Counted from the stretch's first letter, positions 43,484-52,754 are shown. The stretch is DNA of 64,000 nt from Alcanivorax quisquiliarum (GCF_023051175.1 NZ_JALKII010000002.1:558001-622000); one strand, 5' to 3'. Translations and numbers: made by a program. The notes: generated from the sequence alone by a model not told the origin.

Positions 43484-44536
43484 ATGACGCAATTGAACAG
43501 ATTTCTGCTACAAGCAGCGGCAGCCTGCCTTGCGCTGGCCTTGAGCCTGCCCGCCCAGGCCGCCGTCGTCCTGCTTTATCATCATGTCTCGGAGCGCACG
43601 CCGGCGGCCACCTCCGTCACCCCGGCGCAATTTGCCGAGCACTTGCAGAAGCTGGCGGACGAAGGCTTTCAGGTGGTGCGTCTGGATGAGCTGGTGGAGC
43701 GGGTGCGTGCGGGCGAGCCGGCGCAAAGCCGCCTGGCGGCGATCACGTTCGACGATGCCTACCGCAGCATTCTTGAGAATGCCTTGCCGCTGCTGAAACA
43801 GCAGGGTTGGCCCGCCACCGTGTTCGTCGCCACCGAAGCGGTCGGCCAAGGCGGCAACATCATGAGCGCGGATGATCTGCGTGCACTTGAGCGCGAAGGC
43901 TGGCTGCTGACCAACCACGGCCACCAGCATTTGCACATGGTGCGCCGTCAGCCGGATGAATCCGAGCGTGCCTGGCTGGCGCGGCTGCGCGAGGATATCA
44001 CTCAGGCAGAGGAGCTGTTGGCGCAGTGGCTGGAAAAAGCGCCGCCGAAGTTTTTTGCCTATCCCTACGGCGAGCACGACGCCAAGGTGCGTGAGCTGTT
44101 ACGCGAGCTGGGTTATATCGGTTTTGCCCAGCGCAGCGGCGCGGTGGGCGCGCCGGTGGATTGGCAGAACGTGCCGCGTATTCCGGTAAACCGCCATTAC
44201 GCCGGCTGGGACAGCCTCGGCGACAAGGTGCGGGCGCTGCCGATGCCGGTGCAGCAGGTGTCGCCGGCCTCAGGGATTACTACCGACAAGCGGCCAGCCC
44301 TGACGCTGGTGCTGCCCGCAGACTGGGCGCAACGCAACGTCAATTGCTTCGCCGGCGGTGCCGCCGGGATTGTGCGTGAGGTGCACAGCGACGGCGTGCA
44401 ACTGCGCGTCACGCCGGGCCGCGATCTGACACCGGGCCGCACGCTGGTGAATTGTACCGCCAGCGCCGGCCAGGGCCGTTTCTACTGGTATTCCTGGCTG
44501 TGGATGCACCGTGGCGAGAGCTGGTATAGCGAGTAA
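43484..44536 (+). CDS. polysaccharide deacetylase-family exported protein
   Basis: A 350-residue protein with a signal peptide (LQAAAACLALALSLPAQA) and a NodB-homology domain: LLYHHVSE, the catalytic pair in ITFDDAYRS, and NHGHQHLHM supplying the metal-binding histidines. The fold resembles PgaB/YadE-like deacetylases. The last 100 residues are beta-rich and not recognised (LTLVLPADWAQRNVNCFAGGAAG, and a second cysteine before SAGQGR). Polysaccharide type unknown. No neighbouring glycosyltransferase genes suggest a pathway. Confidence 0.87.
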   Translation: MTQLNRFLLQAAAACLALALSLPAQAAVVLLYHHVSERTPAATSVTPAQFAEHLQKLADEGFQVVRLDELVERVRAGEPAQSRLAAITFDDAYRSILENALPLLKQQGWPATVFVATEAVGQGGNIMSADDLRALEREGWLLTNHGHQHLHMVRRQPDESERAWLARLREDITQAEELLAQWLEKAPPKFFAYPYGEHDAKVRELLRELGYIGFAQRSGAVGAPVDWQNVPRIPVNRHYAGWDSLGDKVRALPMPVQQVSPASGITTDKRPALTLVLPADWAQRNVNCFAGGAAGIVREVHSDGVQLRVTPGRDLTPGRTLVNCTASAGQGRFYWYSWLWMHRGESWYSE

Positions 44537-44553
44537 GTGGGCGGCCCGGCGCG

Positions 44554-45396
44554 TCAGAAACTCTCGAAGCGCCGGAAATCGTTGCTGCGCATGACGGCGC
44601 GGAGGCGCGAGATATATTCATCGCCAATTTCCGCGTAGCCCTCCAGGCCGGCGGCCAGGGTGTGGCCGGAAATGGGCTTTTCCTGGGCGCGGGCCTGCTC
44701 GCGCAGCAGCCGCAGATGCCGATAGCGGGGGTGGCTGTTGAGGTTCAGCATGTAAGCGCGTACCGCGTCGTCCGGCGTGTCGAACAGCTGCACTTCATAG
44801 CGCGCACCGGCCGGGCGCCGCGCCGGCACCATGCCGCAGCCCGGCGTGAAGCACCACTGGCCGAAATAATTGTTCCCTTCTTCGGCAAAGCGCGAGGTGC
44901 CCCAGGCGGATTCGATGGCGCCCTGAGCCAGTGCCAGCGAGGCCGGCACGATATCAATGCGCCGCAGCAGGGTGGCGAACCAGTCTTCTGTCAGCGTGGC
45001 CGGCGTGGCGGGCGGCTCCAGCCGATAACGGCGCGCTTGGGCCACAAGCCAGTCGAAATCCTGCGCGGTGAGCCGCCGGGCGCGAAAACGCTGGTGAATT
45101 GCCTCGGCCTCGGCACGCAAGGCGAGCAGCTCGCGGTTGTTGGCCTGGATCGCCGGCAATAACAAATTGATAAGTTGCGCCTTGCGCAGCGCCGTCTCGT
45201 CATCGGGCAGCGGCCAGATGGGCGGTGTAGTGTCTTCTTCTGCTTCAGCTTCCGGCGTCTGGATCTGGTAATGCAGCAGCAGGGTCGGGGAAAACATCAG
45301 CAGGCCGAGCAGGCCAGCGGCGGCGATACCGAGCAGGGCGCGGCCGGGCGAGCCGGACGGGCCGGAAGGAAGAGAAACGCTGTTCAATGTTGGCAA
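44554..45396 (-). CDS. glucosaminidase-domain protein (Bax-like)
   Basis: A 280-residue membrane-anchored protein: membrane helix near residues 21-42 (GIAAAGLLGLLMFSPTLLL), helical linker, and a mannosyl-glycoprotein endo-beta-N-acetylglucosaminidase-type domain with the catalytic region ALAQGAIESAWGTSRFAEEGNNYFGQWCF (Glu in IES). This is the Bax/FlgJ-like peptidoglycan hydrolase family. A Cys pair (CF, GCG) resembles that seen in Bax proteins. Convergent with the polysaccharide deacetylase; expressed alone. Confidence 0.88.
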   Translation of the reverse strand: MPTLNSVSLPSGPSGSPGRALLGIAAAGLLGLLMFSPTLLLHYQIQTPEAEAEEDTTPPIWPLPDDETALRKAQLINLLLPAIQANNRELLALRAEAEAIHQRFRARRLTAQDFDWLVAQARRYRLEPPATPATLTEDWFATLLRRIDIVPASLALAQGAIESAWGTSRFAEEGNNYFGQWCFTPGCGMVPARRPAGARYEVQLFDTPDDAVRAYMLNLNSHPRYRHLRLLREQARAQEKPISGHTLAAGLEGYAEIGDEYISRLRAVMRSNDFRRFESF

Positions 45397-45477
45397 GCCT
45401 CATGCACAAACCGCCCCCGGCAAGCGCCGGTGGCGGCGGGTGTAACGTGCCGCGCCTGCCCTGCTGATGAGTCGCTA

Positions 45478-45813
45478 TTATTCGATCAGGGCATCGGTGC
45501 GGGCGGCACAGATAAAATCGTTCTGGTGCAGGCCGTCCAGCTTGTGCGTCCACCAGGTGACGGTCACCTTACCCCACTCGGTCAGCAGCGCGGGGTGGTG
45601 TCCTTCGGCTTCCGCCAGATCCGCGACACGCTGGGTAAAGGCCATCGCGCTGACGAAATCCGGAAAACTGAACTGGCGCTGCAATTTCTGCACGCCATCT
45701 TCCCCGATCAGTTTCCACTCCGGTATTTCCCCACGCAAAGCGTGGATTTCCTTGTCCGTGGCGGCCTCGGCGCCTTCCTGGCAGGCGACACAATGCTGCT
45801 TTCCCAACTCCAT
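45478..45813 (-). CDS. phhB: pterin-4a-carbinolamine dehydratase
   Basis: Recycles the pterin cofactor of phenylalanine hydroxylase. Start at 45813 (MELGKQHCVACQEGA) gives 111 residues; the longer frame is spurious. The active-site motif EGHHPAL and WGKVTVTWWTHKLDGLHQNDF with the conserved histidines are present. In Pseudomonas phhB is beside phhA, which is not in this window, so a stand-alone role or a distant phhA is likely. Confidence 0.95.
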   Translation of the reverse strand: MELGKQHCVACQEGAEAATDKEIHALRGEIPEWKLIGEDGVQKLQRQFSFPDFVSAMAFTQRVADLAEAEGHHPALLTEWGKVTVTWWTHKLDGLHQNDFICAARTDALIE

Positions 45814-45883
45814 GGCAATCTCCTTTTTGCGGCGCCGGGCCGAAGCCCGGCGGCGGGTACCAGCGCTTGCCAACAGCGCTCCG

Positions 45884-46594
45884 TCAGTTGCCTGGCGTGC
45901 AAAGCCGCAACGGGGACTGCTTGCCGGCCGGTGCCATGCGCGCCAGCGTGGCACGCAAGCGCCTGGTATCGGTGTCGCTGCGCAGTTGGCCGGGGATAGT
46001 CAGTGCTTCGGCCAGCCGCAGCAGCACTGATTTCATTTTCTCGGGCATCAGCACCGGTTGCCGGTGCTGGAGCACATAAATCATCTCACCCTGGCGAAAC
46101 AACAAAAAGCCATAATAGTGCGGGCCGTCCACGGCGTTGCTGCCTGGTTCACGGGCCGGGTCGATATCCAGCCGCACCACCGCAAACAAGGTGCGTGGCG
46201 AGCTGGTGTCCAGCAGCTCCCGGTGCGCCGGTTCCACGGAAGTGACCATCGGCGCGCTCGCGACCCGCTGGCGCAGGTAATTGTTCAGCACCAGATTGAG
46301 GCGGGTCATGTCGGAGGCAAAGCGCGGCGCCTCGGCCAGCGGGTGATCTTCGGCGTGCAGGTAATCAATGCGAAATTGCCGGCCGCTGCCATCCCAGAAG
46401 GTGGTGGAGCCGCCGTGCGCGTCGCAGCGCTCGTCCAGTGTGACCTTGCCACGAAAGGTGTTGATGCCCAGATCAATGCTGTAAGCCGCCGCCGGGGCAT
46501 GGTAGGTGTCGCCGTCGCGTTCGCCCTGTAGAGCCTGGCAGCCGCCCAACAGCGCCAGCAGAGCCAACCATACGGGTGCGTTGATTATTTTCAT
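45884..46594 (-). CDS. lipoprotein, function unknown
   Basis: Starting at 46594 (MKIINAPVWLALLALLGGCQ) it is a 236-residue lipoprotein with lipobox LLGGC. The mature part is beta-rich, with a segment FFAVVRLDIDPAREPGSNAVDG-like VVRLDIDP and YYGFLLFRQGEMIYVLQHRQ. I do not recognise a family. It is separated from phhB by 70 bp and from the acyl-CoA dehydrogenase by 78 bp on the same strand. Confidence 0.78.
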   Translation of the reverse strand: MKIINAPVWLALLALLGGCQALQGERDGDTYHAPAAAYSIDLGINTFRGKVTLDERCDAHGGSTTFWDGSGRQFRIDYLHAEDHPLAEAPRFASDMTRLNLVLNNYLRQRVASAPMVTSVEPAHRELLDTSSPRTLFAVVRLDIDPAREPGSNAVDGPHYYGFLLFRQGEMIYVLQHRQPVLMPEKMKSVLLRLAEALTIPGQLRSDTDTRRLRATLARMAPAGKQSPLRLCTPGN

Positions 46595-46672
46595 TATCCA
46601 CCCTGTCGAAATGTGTTCGCCGGGCGATGATAGCACAGCCAACCGGCTCGCCAGCCCCACCGCCGGGCAGGT

Positions 46673-47908
46673 TCAGCGGTTCAGAAGATCCCTGGCGATG
46701 GCCAGCACTTGCATCTCGTCGGTGCCGGCGTATATCTGCAAAATCTTCGCATCGCGCATCAATTGCTCCACCCGTGATTCACGCATGTAGCCGTAGCCGC
46801 CGTGAATCTGCACGGCCTCGGTGGCGACTTCCATGGCCGCCTGAGCGGCATACAGCTTCATCGCGGAGGCTTCCGCCAGGCTCATCTGTTGCCCGGCGCC
46901 GACCAGTTCGATATAGCGAAACACCATGTTCTGGAGATTCATGCGCGCCACTTCCATCTTCGCCAGCTTCAGCTGGATCAGCTGGTTGGCGCCGATGGGC
47001 TGGCCAAATTGCACGCGGTCGCGGGCATATTGCACCGACAGCTCTTGCGCCCGCTCCACCATGCCCAGCGCCATGGCGGCAATGCCGGCGCGCTCCTGCA
47101 TGAAGGTGCCCTTGGCGCCACTGCGGCCGTAGGCTTCCTCGCTTTCCCCCAGCAGCCGCTCGGGGCCGGCCTGCACATCGGAGAGAAACAGCTCGCCGGT
47201 GGGCGAGCTGCCGATGCCCATCTTCTGAAACGGTTTCGATTGCGTCAGTCCCGACATGCCGGCATCAAGAATGAACGCCACGATCTTGCGCTGGGCCGGC
47301 GCCACGCCGTCTTCATCAAGCTTGCAGATCAGAATGATGGTGTCGGCATAAGGGCCGTTGGTGGTCCAGGTCTTGCTGCCGTTGATGAGATAGCCGCCTT
47401 GCCCGTCGCGGCGGGCCAGGGTGTGCATCTGGCCGAACGCATCCGAGCCGGCATCGGGCTCCGAGATCGCCCAGGCGCCGATTTTTTCCAGCGTCAGCAG
47501 CGGCAGCGCCCAGCGTTGTTTCTGCGCCAGTGTGCCTTTGCTCATGATGGCGCCGCCAGCGAGCCCCATGGATACTCCCATGGCCGTCACCAGTCCCTGT
47601 GCGTGGCGGCACAGCTCGATGATCGGAATCATCCGCATGGCGGCCTGTTCGGCGGCTGCTGCCGGGTCGTGTTGCTTGCTCTCGGCGTGCTCGCCGGCTT
47701 CGTTGCCGGATTGCTCGCGCGCAATCTGGCGTTTGAACTGCTCGGTTGCCAGCACATCCATGCCGAACGTGCGGATCATCTTGCGCAACAGATCGTAGGG
47801 CGGCACGCCTTCGTATTCGATCGCATCCAGCTGCGGCACGATCTCCTTTTCCACGAAGCCGCGCACCATGGTGCGGATCATTTGTTGTTGTTCGTTCCAC
47901 TGGATCAT
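46673..47908 (-). CDS. acyl-CoA dehydrogenase
   Basis: FAD enzyme (411 residues) of acyl-CoA beta-oxidation, with WAISEPDAGSD, SKTWTTNGPYAD, IHGGYGYMRESRVEQLMRDAKI and YAGTDEMQ. The usual catalytic Glu of short/medium-chain enzymes (IYEGT) is Ala394 here (IYAGT). A Glu272 sits in FMQERAGIAAMALG, aligning by eye with the helix-G glutamate that serves as base in isovaleryl- and long-chain acyl-CoA dehydrogenases, so a branched or long substrate is likely (inference). Residues 60-92 carry an unusual charged insert (QSGNEAGEHAESKQHD). 26 bp after the ComB-like gene. Confidence 0.92.
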   Translation of the reverse strand: MIQWNEQQQMIRTMVRGFVEKEIVPQLDAIEYEGVPPYDLLRKMIRTFGMDVLATEQFKRQIAREQSGNEAGEHAESKQHDPAAAAEQAAMRMIPIIELCRHAQGLVTAMGVSMGLAGGAIMSKGTLAQKQRWALPLLTLEKIGAWAISEPDAGSDAFGQMHTLARRDGQGGYLINGSKTWTTNGPYADTIILICKLDEDGVAPAQRKIVAFILDAGMSGLTQSKPFQKMGIGSSPTGELFLSDVQAGPERLLGESEEAYGRSGAKGTFMQERAGIAAMALGMVERAQELSVQYARDRVQFGQPIGANQLIQLKLAKMEVARMNLQNMVFRYIELVGAGQQMSLAEASAMKLYAAQAAMEVATEAVQIHGGYGYMRESRVEQLMRDAKILQIYAGTDEMQVLAIARDLLNR

Positions 47909-47934
47909 GTGGCCTCCGGGGCAGAATCAGATGT

Positions 47935-48648
47935 TCAGGCGGGCAGCGCCTGAATGGTCAGCTCATCGTCATCGGCGACGCGCATGGCAAAGCCCTCCGC
48001 TTCGCACTGCGCGGCCATGTCGATATCGACAGCGCGCAGGCGCGGATGAGTGCCGGCGTAGAATTTCTGCGCGGCGCGTGCGTTACGAGTGCGGGCGATG
48101 GCTTCGTCCTGTGTGATGCCGCTGCCGCCCAGCAGGTGGCTGATATATTCCGCACAGGCCACGTCTTCATCGCCGGTGGGGTGCGAGGCCACCAGCACCA
48201 CTTTTTCCGGGACGAGCTTTTTGATGGCCCGAGCGGTGGCGGCGGCATTCACCAGCGCGGCCACGAACAGGGCAGCACAAGGGCGGGCGTTCAGCGTTGC
48301 GGTCACGCCATTGGTGGTGCGCATGATCAGTGTGCGCCCCCTGACATTGGCCTGGCTGATTTCCCAGGGCGAGTTGCCGAACTGGAAGCCTTCAATGGGG
48401 AGCGCGTCAATCTCGCCAGCCAGCAGCGCGTCAGGATAGCGCTCGCGCAGTGCAAACGCCGCCTGCGGGTCGGGCACCGGCAAAATGCGGCTGGCGCCGC
48501 CGCGAAAGGCATAAAAACTGGTGGTGAAGGCGCGGATCACATCAATCACAACGGTCACGCCATCGGGATTCGGGGGCGGCTGATGCCCCTGGGCAATCTG
48601 GATAATCAATGCAGCACCTGCGGGAGATATGAGCGAAGGCAATATCAT
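47935..48648 (-). CDS. ComB-family 2-phosphosulfolactate phosphatase-like protein
   Basis: Resembles ComB: VVIDVIRAFTTSFYAFRGGA at the N-terminus, the LLAGEIDALPIEGFQFGNSP block with the conserved GNSP, and MRTTNGV. ComB hydrolyses 2-phosphosulfolactate in archaeal coenzyme M synthesis, but many bacteria that make no coenzyme M carry relatives whose substrate is unknown. The start at 48648 puts a purine-rich AAAGGGG immediately before the ATG with no spacing, so the nearby TTG in the same frame (about 48612) may be the real start. Placed between acyl-CoA dehydrogenase and comF. Confidence 0.82.
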   Translation of the reverse strand: MILPSLISPAGAALIIQIAQGHQPPPNPDGVTVVIDVIRAFTTSFYAFRGGASRILPVPDPQAAFALRERYPDALLAGEIDALPIEGFQFGNSPWEISQANVRGRTLIMRTTNGVTATLNARPCAALFVAALVNAAATARAIKKLVPEKVVLVASHPTGDEDVACAEYISHLLGGSGITQDEAIARTRNARAAQKFYAGTHPRLRAVDIDMAAQCEAEGFAMRVADDDELTIQALPA

Positions 48649-48720
48649 CCCCTTTGCGCTGCGCCCCGGCCAGTACGGCGGGCACGGTTCACAGGAAAGT
48701 AAAGTTCACTCGTTAAAGAC

Positions 48721-49461
48721 TCACCAGTTGCGACCGGGCAGCGTGCGTGCCAGCGCCCAGACTTGCACGTCAGTGGCGCCGGACGCCAGCAGCAGGGCGC
48801 TGGCCTCGCGCGCGCTGCTGCCGGTGGTGACCACATCATCCACCAACGCCAGCGACAACCCTGCGACCGGCTGGCAAGCCACCAACGCGCCGCGCAGATT
48901 GCGTGCCCGGCGGGCCGCCGTCAGGCCCTGCTGCCGGGGCGTTGCGCGGGTGCGGCGCAACGCGTCCAGTACCGGCAGCGCCAGTTGTTCGCCGGCCTGC
49001 TGTGCCAGCCGGGCGGCAGGATCAAAGCCGCGCCACCAGCGCCGCCGCCAGTGGGAGGGCATCGGCACCAGGGCATCCGGCAGCGGGCCGGGGAATGGCA
49101 GCGCGGCCTGCCAGAGTTGCTCCAGCGCCCGTTCGGCAGAGAGTTGGCGGCGGTGCTTGTAGCGGTTGAACAGCTGATCCAGCGGGAAGGCATAGCTATG
49201 CGCGCAACAGATTCTGGAAAAGGCCGGGGGCCGGGCCAGGCAATTGCCGCATAACGGCGCGGCTTGCGCCGTCTCGCCGCCGGGCGCGGCACTCGGGCAG
49301 GGCAGGCCGCAGCGGCAGGCTGGCGCTGGCGCCGGCAGCAGTGTTGCGCGGCAGCTGTGGCACAGGCCGGATTGCACGCTGGCGCTGTGGCGGCAGAGCA
49401 CGCAACTGCCGAGACGGAAAAGATCAATAATTGACCTCTTGTAAACTTTGCTTGCGTTCAT
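48721..49461 (-). CDS. comF: ComF-family protein
   Basis: Double-zinc-ribbon plus phosphoribosyltransferase-like protein. Cysteines in CVLCRHSA, GLCHSC, CRCGLPCP and CGNCLARPP form the ribbon; the PRTase fold has the PRPP-like loop LVDDVVTTGSSAREASALL near the end. In naturally competent bacteria ComF supports DNA uptake; in many others it is housekeeping of unknown role. 246 residues. Its ATG at 49461 lies inside the BirA-type operator and it is divergent from bioB. Confidence 0.9.
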   Translation of the reverse strand: MNASKVYKRSIIDLFRLGSCVLCRHSASVQSGLCHSCRATLLPAPAPACRCGLPCPSAAPGGETAQAAPLCGNCLARPPAFSRICCAHSYAFPLDQLFNRYKHRRQLSAERALEQLWQAALPFPGPLPDALVPMPSHWRRRWWRGFDPAARLAQQAGEQLALPVLDALRRTRATPRQQGLTAARRARNLRGALVACQPVAGLSLALVDDVVTTGSSAREASALLLASGATDVQVWALARTLPGRNW

Positions 49462-49472
49462 GTGGTTGACAG
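49439..49472. promoter_or_regulatory. BirA-type biotin operator
   Basis: TTGTAAACT, 16-bp spacer, GGTTGACAG. The E. coli bio operator is TTGTAAACC-N16-GGTTTACAA: 8/9 and 7/9 positions match with exactly the same spacing. It overlaps the presumed bioB -35 region and the comF start codon, so BirA-biotinoyl-AMP would repress bioB and possibly comF. Confidence 0.82.
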
Positions 49473-49494
49473 CTCCTGGGTGAAAACCTAGCCT
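49466..49494 (+). promoter_or_regulatory. candidate bioB promoter
   Basis: TTGACA (49466-49471) lies inside the right half of the operator, with a 17-bp spacer to TAGCCT (49489-49494). An alternative -10 is TGATAAT at 49502-49508. A GGAG ribosome site precedes the bioB ATG at 49527. Confidence 0.5.
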
Positions 49495-49526
49495 GCGCCA
49501 ATGATAATTCGCCCGGAGATGCGAGC

Positions 49527-50651
49527 ATGAACGCCGAAGCCCTCAATTTACCGACGACATTCGCCATGGCGCCTGTACGCCATGACTGGGCCCGTGAGGA
49601 GATCCAGGCGCTGTTCGATCTGCCCTTCAATGATCTGCTGTTCCGGGCGGCCACGGTGCATCGGCAATACTTCGATCCCAACGCCGTGCAGGTATCCACG
49701 CTGCTGTCGATCAAGACCGGCGCCTGCCCCGAGGATTGCAAATACTGTTCCCAATCCGGCCACCACAACACCGAGCTGGAAAAGGAAAAACTGCTGGAAG
49801 TGCAGAAAGTGGTAGCTGAAGCCCGCGAGGCAAAACAGAAAGGCGCCTCGCGTTTCTGCATGGGCGCCGCCTGGCGCAGCCCGCGTGCCAAGGACATGCC
49901 TTATGTGCTGGAGATGGTGCGCCAGGTGAAATCCCTGGGCATGGAAACCTGCATGACACTGGGCATGCTCGATCAGGAGCAGGCCGAGGCGCTGGCCGAC
50001 GCCGGGCTGGATTACTACAACCACAACCTGGATACCTCGCCGGAGTATTACGGCAAGGTGATCACCACCCGCACCTATGACGACCGCCTGAACACCCTCG
50101 CCAATGTGCGCGATGCCGGCATGAAAATCTGCTGTGGCGGTATTGTCGGCATGGGCGAGGGGCGTCAGGATCGCGTTGGCCTGTTGCAACAACTGGCCAA
50201 CCTGCCGCACCACCCGGAATCGGTGCCGATCAATATGCTGGTGAAGATCGAAGGCACGCCGCTGGCGAATGTGGATGATCTTGATCCGTTCGAGTTTGTG
50301 CGCACCATTGCCGTGGCACGCATCCTGATGCCGCAATCGTTTGTGCGCCTTTCTGCCGGGCGTCAGGAAATGAATGATCAGACACAAGCGCTGTGCTTCA
50401 TGGCCGGTGCCAACTCGATCTTCTACGGCGAGCGCCTGCTGACCACCGACAACCCGGAAGCCGATCACGATCGCGAGCTGTTCCGACGCCTGGGCATTCA
50501 CCCGCTTGAGTTGCTGGGCGATTATTCCGACGAGGCCGCCGAGGATGCCTTGCAGCGGCAGATCGCTGAGCAGGAAGCCGAGGAGCAGGGGCTGTTTTAT
50601 GACGCCATGAGCCGGCGCCCGGCCAAGCCAGTACTCGACAAACGCGCCTGA
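49527..50651 (+). CDS. bioB: biotin synthase
   Basis: Radical SAM enzyme converting dethiobiotin to biotin. CxxxCxxC in [14 protein letters not shown] binds the SAM cluster; the second 2Fe-2S cluster region, [16 protein letters not shown] and [15 protein letters not shown]-like [12 protein letters not shown] are visible. 374 residues. The operator at 49439-49472 gives biotin control. The rest of the operon follows. Confidence 0.98.
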   Translation: MNAEALNLPTTFAMAPVRHDWAREEIQALFDLPFNDLLFRAATVHRQYFDPNAVQVSTLLSIKTGACPEDCKYCSQSGHHNTELEKEKLLEVQKVVAEAREAKQKGASRFCMGAAWRSPRAKDMPYVLEMVRQVKSLGMETCMTLGMLDQEQAEALADAGLDYYNHNLDTSPEYYGKVITTRTYDDRLNTLANVRDAGMKICCGGIVGMGEGRQDRVGLLQQLANLPHHPESVPINMLVKIEGTPLANVDDLDPFEFVRTIAVARILMPQSFVRLSAGRQEMNDQTQALCFMAGANSIFYGERLLTTDNPEADHDRELFRRLGIHPLELLGDYSDEAAEDALQRQIAEQEAEEQGLFYDAMSRRPAKPVLDKRA

Positions 50652-50700
50652 TGCGCGTGCACGAGTGCCTCGGCGTGAGCGCGCCACACGAGCACGCAAG

Positions 50701-51876
50701 ATGAACCAGGCTTGTCCCTTCGATCTCGGTGCGGCATTGGCTGAACGCCAGCGCCAGCATCGTTATCGGCAGCGATTGAACACCGCCGCGCCTGCTGGCC
50801 GTGAAACGGTCATCGATGGTCGGCGTTATCTGAATTTCTGTTCCAACGATTACCTGGGGCTTGCCAACCACCCGGAAGTTATCGCGGCCTTGCAGGCTGC
50901 TGCCGCCGAGCTGGGTGTGGGCAGCGGCGCCTCGCATCTGGTGTGTGGCCACAGCCATTACCACCACGCGCTGGAAGAGCAGCTGGCGAAGGCAACCGGG
51001 CAGGCCCGTGCGCTGCTGTTTTCTACCGGTTTCATGGCCAATCTGGGTGCCATCGGCGCCTTGCTGGGCAAGGGTGATGCGGTGTTCCAGGATCGCCTTA
51101 ATCATGCCTCGTTGATCGATGCCGGGCTGGCCAGCGGCGCGCGTTTTCGCCGCTATCTGCATAACGACGCCGGCAGTCTGGAAGCACAACTGGCGAAGGC
51201 TGATGCGCGCCGCAAGCTGGTGGTCACCGATGGCGTGTTCAGCATGGATGGCGATACCGCGCCGCTTGCCGCGCTGTGCGACGTGGCCGAACGGCACGGC
51301 GCCTGGGTAATGGTCGATGACGCACACGGCTTCGGTGTGCTCGGGCCGCAGGGCGCCGGCACCGCCGCCGCACAAGGCGTGGCCGGGCGGGTGCAGGTTC
51401 ACATGGGCACGCTGGGCAAAGGGCTGGGCACCTTCGGTGCTTTTATTGCCGGCAGCGAAGCGCTGATCGAAACACTGATCCAGTTCGCCCGGCCTTATAT
51501 TTACACCACCGCCATGCCGCCGGCGCTGGCCGCAGCCACGTTGCAGAGCCTGGCGATCATGCGTGCGGAAAGCTGGCGCCGGGACAAATTGCATCAACTG
51601 ATTTCGCAGTTTCGCCATGGCGCGCAGGCGCAGGGCTTCGCACTGATGGATTCAGCAACACCGATCCAGCCGCTGTTGATCGGCGATGATGCCGCCGCCT
51701 TGCGCCTGAGCAATGCGCTGAAACAGCAGGGCGTGCTGGTGTCCGCGATTCGCCCGCCGACGGTGCCGGAAGGCACGGCGCGGTTGCGGGTCACGCTGTC
51801 GGCCGCGCACCAGCCGGAGGATGTTGCCCGCCTGCTGGCCGCGCTGGGCGACGCGCCGGGCGATACACCCGATTGA
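50701..51876 (+). CDS. bioF: 8-amino-7-oxononanoate synthase
   Basis: PLP-dependent condensation of pimeloyl-(ACP) with alanine. Start at 50701 gives 391 residues. Conserved [43 protein letters not shown] and the PLP-lysine in [12 protein letters not shown] are present. Separated from bioB by 49 bp, which contains a GCGCGTGCACGAG-type low-complexity spacer. bioF, as usual, precedes bioH here. Confidence 0.97.
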   Translation: MNQACPFDLGAALAERQRQHRYRQRLNTAAPAGRETVIDGRRYLNFCSNDYLGLANHPEVIAALQAAAAELGVGSGASHLVCGHSHYHHALEEQLAKATGQARALLFSTGFMANLGAIGALLGKGDAVFQDRLNHASLIDAGLASGARFRRYLHNDAGSLEAQLAKADARRKLVVTDGVFSMDGDTAPLAALCDVAERHGAWVMVDDAHGFGVLGPQGAGTAAAQGVAGRVQVHMGTLGKGLGTFGAFIAGSEALIETLIQFARPYIYTTAMPPALAAATLQSLAIMRAESWRRDKLHQLISQFRHGAQAQGFALMDSATPIQPLLIGDDAAALRLSNALKQQGVLVSAIRPPTVPEGTARLRVTLSAAHQPEDVARLLAALGDAPGDTPD

Positions 51877-51883
51877 TTGCAAT

Positions 51884-51947
51884 CGACACGCAAAGGCGCT
51901 TTTTCGACACACAAAGACATTCTTCACGACACGCAAAGGCACTCGTC
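51884..51947 (+). repeat. degenerate 21-22 bp tandem repeat, 3 units
   Basis: Units start with CGACAC at 51884 and 51905 and CGACAC at 51927, each followed by (G/A)CAAAG(G/A)C. They fill the bioF-bioH junction and read in frame as DTQRRFF-DTQRHSS-RHAKALV before the real bioH start. Confidence 0.75.
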
Positions 51948-52754
51948 ATGTCGGCACTGGTTCCATTTCACAACACCTACCGCAGCACCCGCGAAACGCC
52001 TGTTGGCGAGTTGGTGTTGCTACATGGCTGGGGCCTGCACTCGATCGTCTGGGACGACATCATGCCGGGCTTGCTGGCGCACTTTCAGGTCACGGTGATC
52101 GATTTGCCGGGTATGGGGCAAAGCCCGTTGCCGGCTGCGGATTACACACTGGATTTTCTGGTCGATCAGGTGGCCGCCGTCATGCCCGAGCGTGCGCATG
52201 TGATGGGCTGGTCACTGGGCGGGCTGGTGGCGCTGCAACTGGCATTGCGCCACCCGCAGCGTGTGCAGTCTCTGGTGACTACCGGCACCTCGCCGCGCTT
52301 CACGGCGGCGCCCGGCTGGCCCGCTGCCATGGCGCCCGAGGTGCTGGCAAAGTTTGCCGAGGTGCTGCGAGAGGACGAACACGGCACCCTGATCCGTTTC
52401 CTGGCTCTCAATTGCAAAGGCAGCACCACATTGCGCGACGATGTGCGCAAGCTGAAAGACATTCTCTACTTCTGCGGGCTGCCGGCCGGGCGGGCATTGC
52501 GCGGCGGGCTGGATATCTTGCGCGATACCGATTTGCGTGAGCAGCTTGCGCAATTGAAGGCGCCGCTGCTGATGTTGTTCGGTGAACACGATCATCTGGT
52601 GCCCGCCGCGGTGCAGGCCGATATTCGAGCGCTGCACCCTGATGCCACACTGGCGACCCTCAGCGAGCTGGCGCATGTGCCGTTTATTTCCGCCCCGGCG
52701 CTGTATCTGCAAGCGGTGACCGATTTTTACCGGGAGCACGGCATTGTCCGCTGA
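51948..52754 (+). CDS. bioH: pimeloyl-[ACP] methyl ester esterase
   Basis: Removes the methyl group of pimeloyl-ACP methyl ester. Start at 51948 gives 268 residues. Alpha/beta hydrolase features: HGWGLHSIVWDD, nucleophile GWSLGGLVALQ, the Asp in LFGEHDHLVPA and the His in LSELAHVPFISAP. The frame upstream to 51873 is made of the tandem repeat and was excluded. The stop overlaps bioC. Confidence 0.95.
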   Translation: MSALVPFHNTYRSTRETPVGELVLLHGWGLHSIVWDDIMPGLLAHFQVTVIDLPGMGQSPLPAADYTLDFLVDQVAAVMPERAHVMGWSLGGLVALQLALRHPQRVQSLVTTGTSPRFTAAPGWPAAMAPEVLAKFAEVLREDEHGTLIRFLALNCKGSTTLRDDVRKLKDILYFCGLPAGRALRGGLDILRDTDLREQLAQLKAPLLMLFGEHDHLVPAAVQADIRALHPDATLATLSELAHVPFISAPALYLQAVTDFYREHGIVR

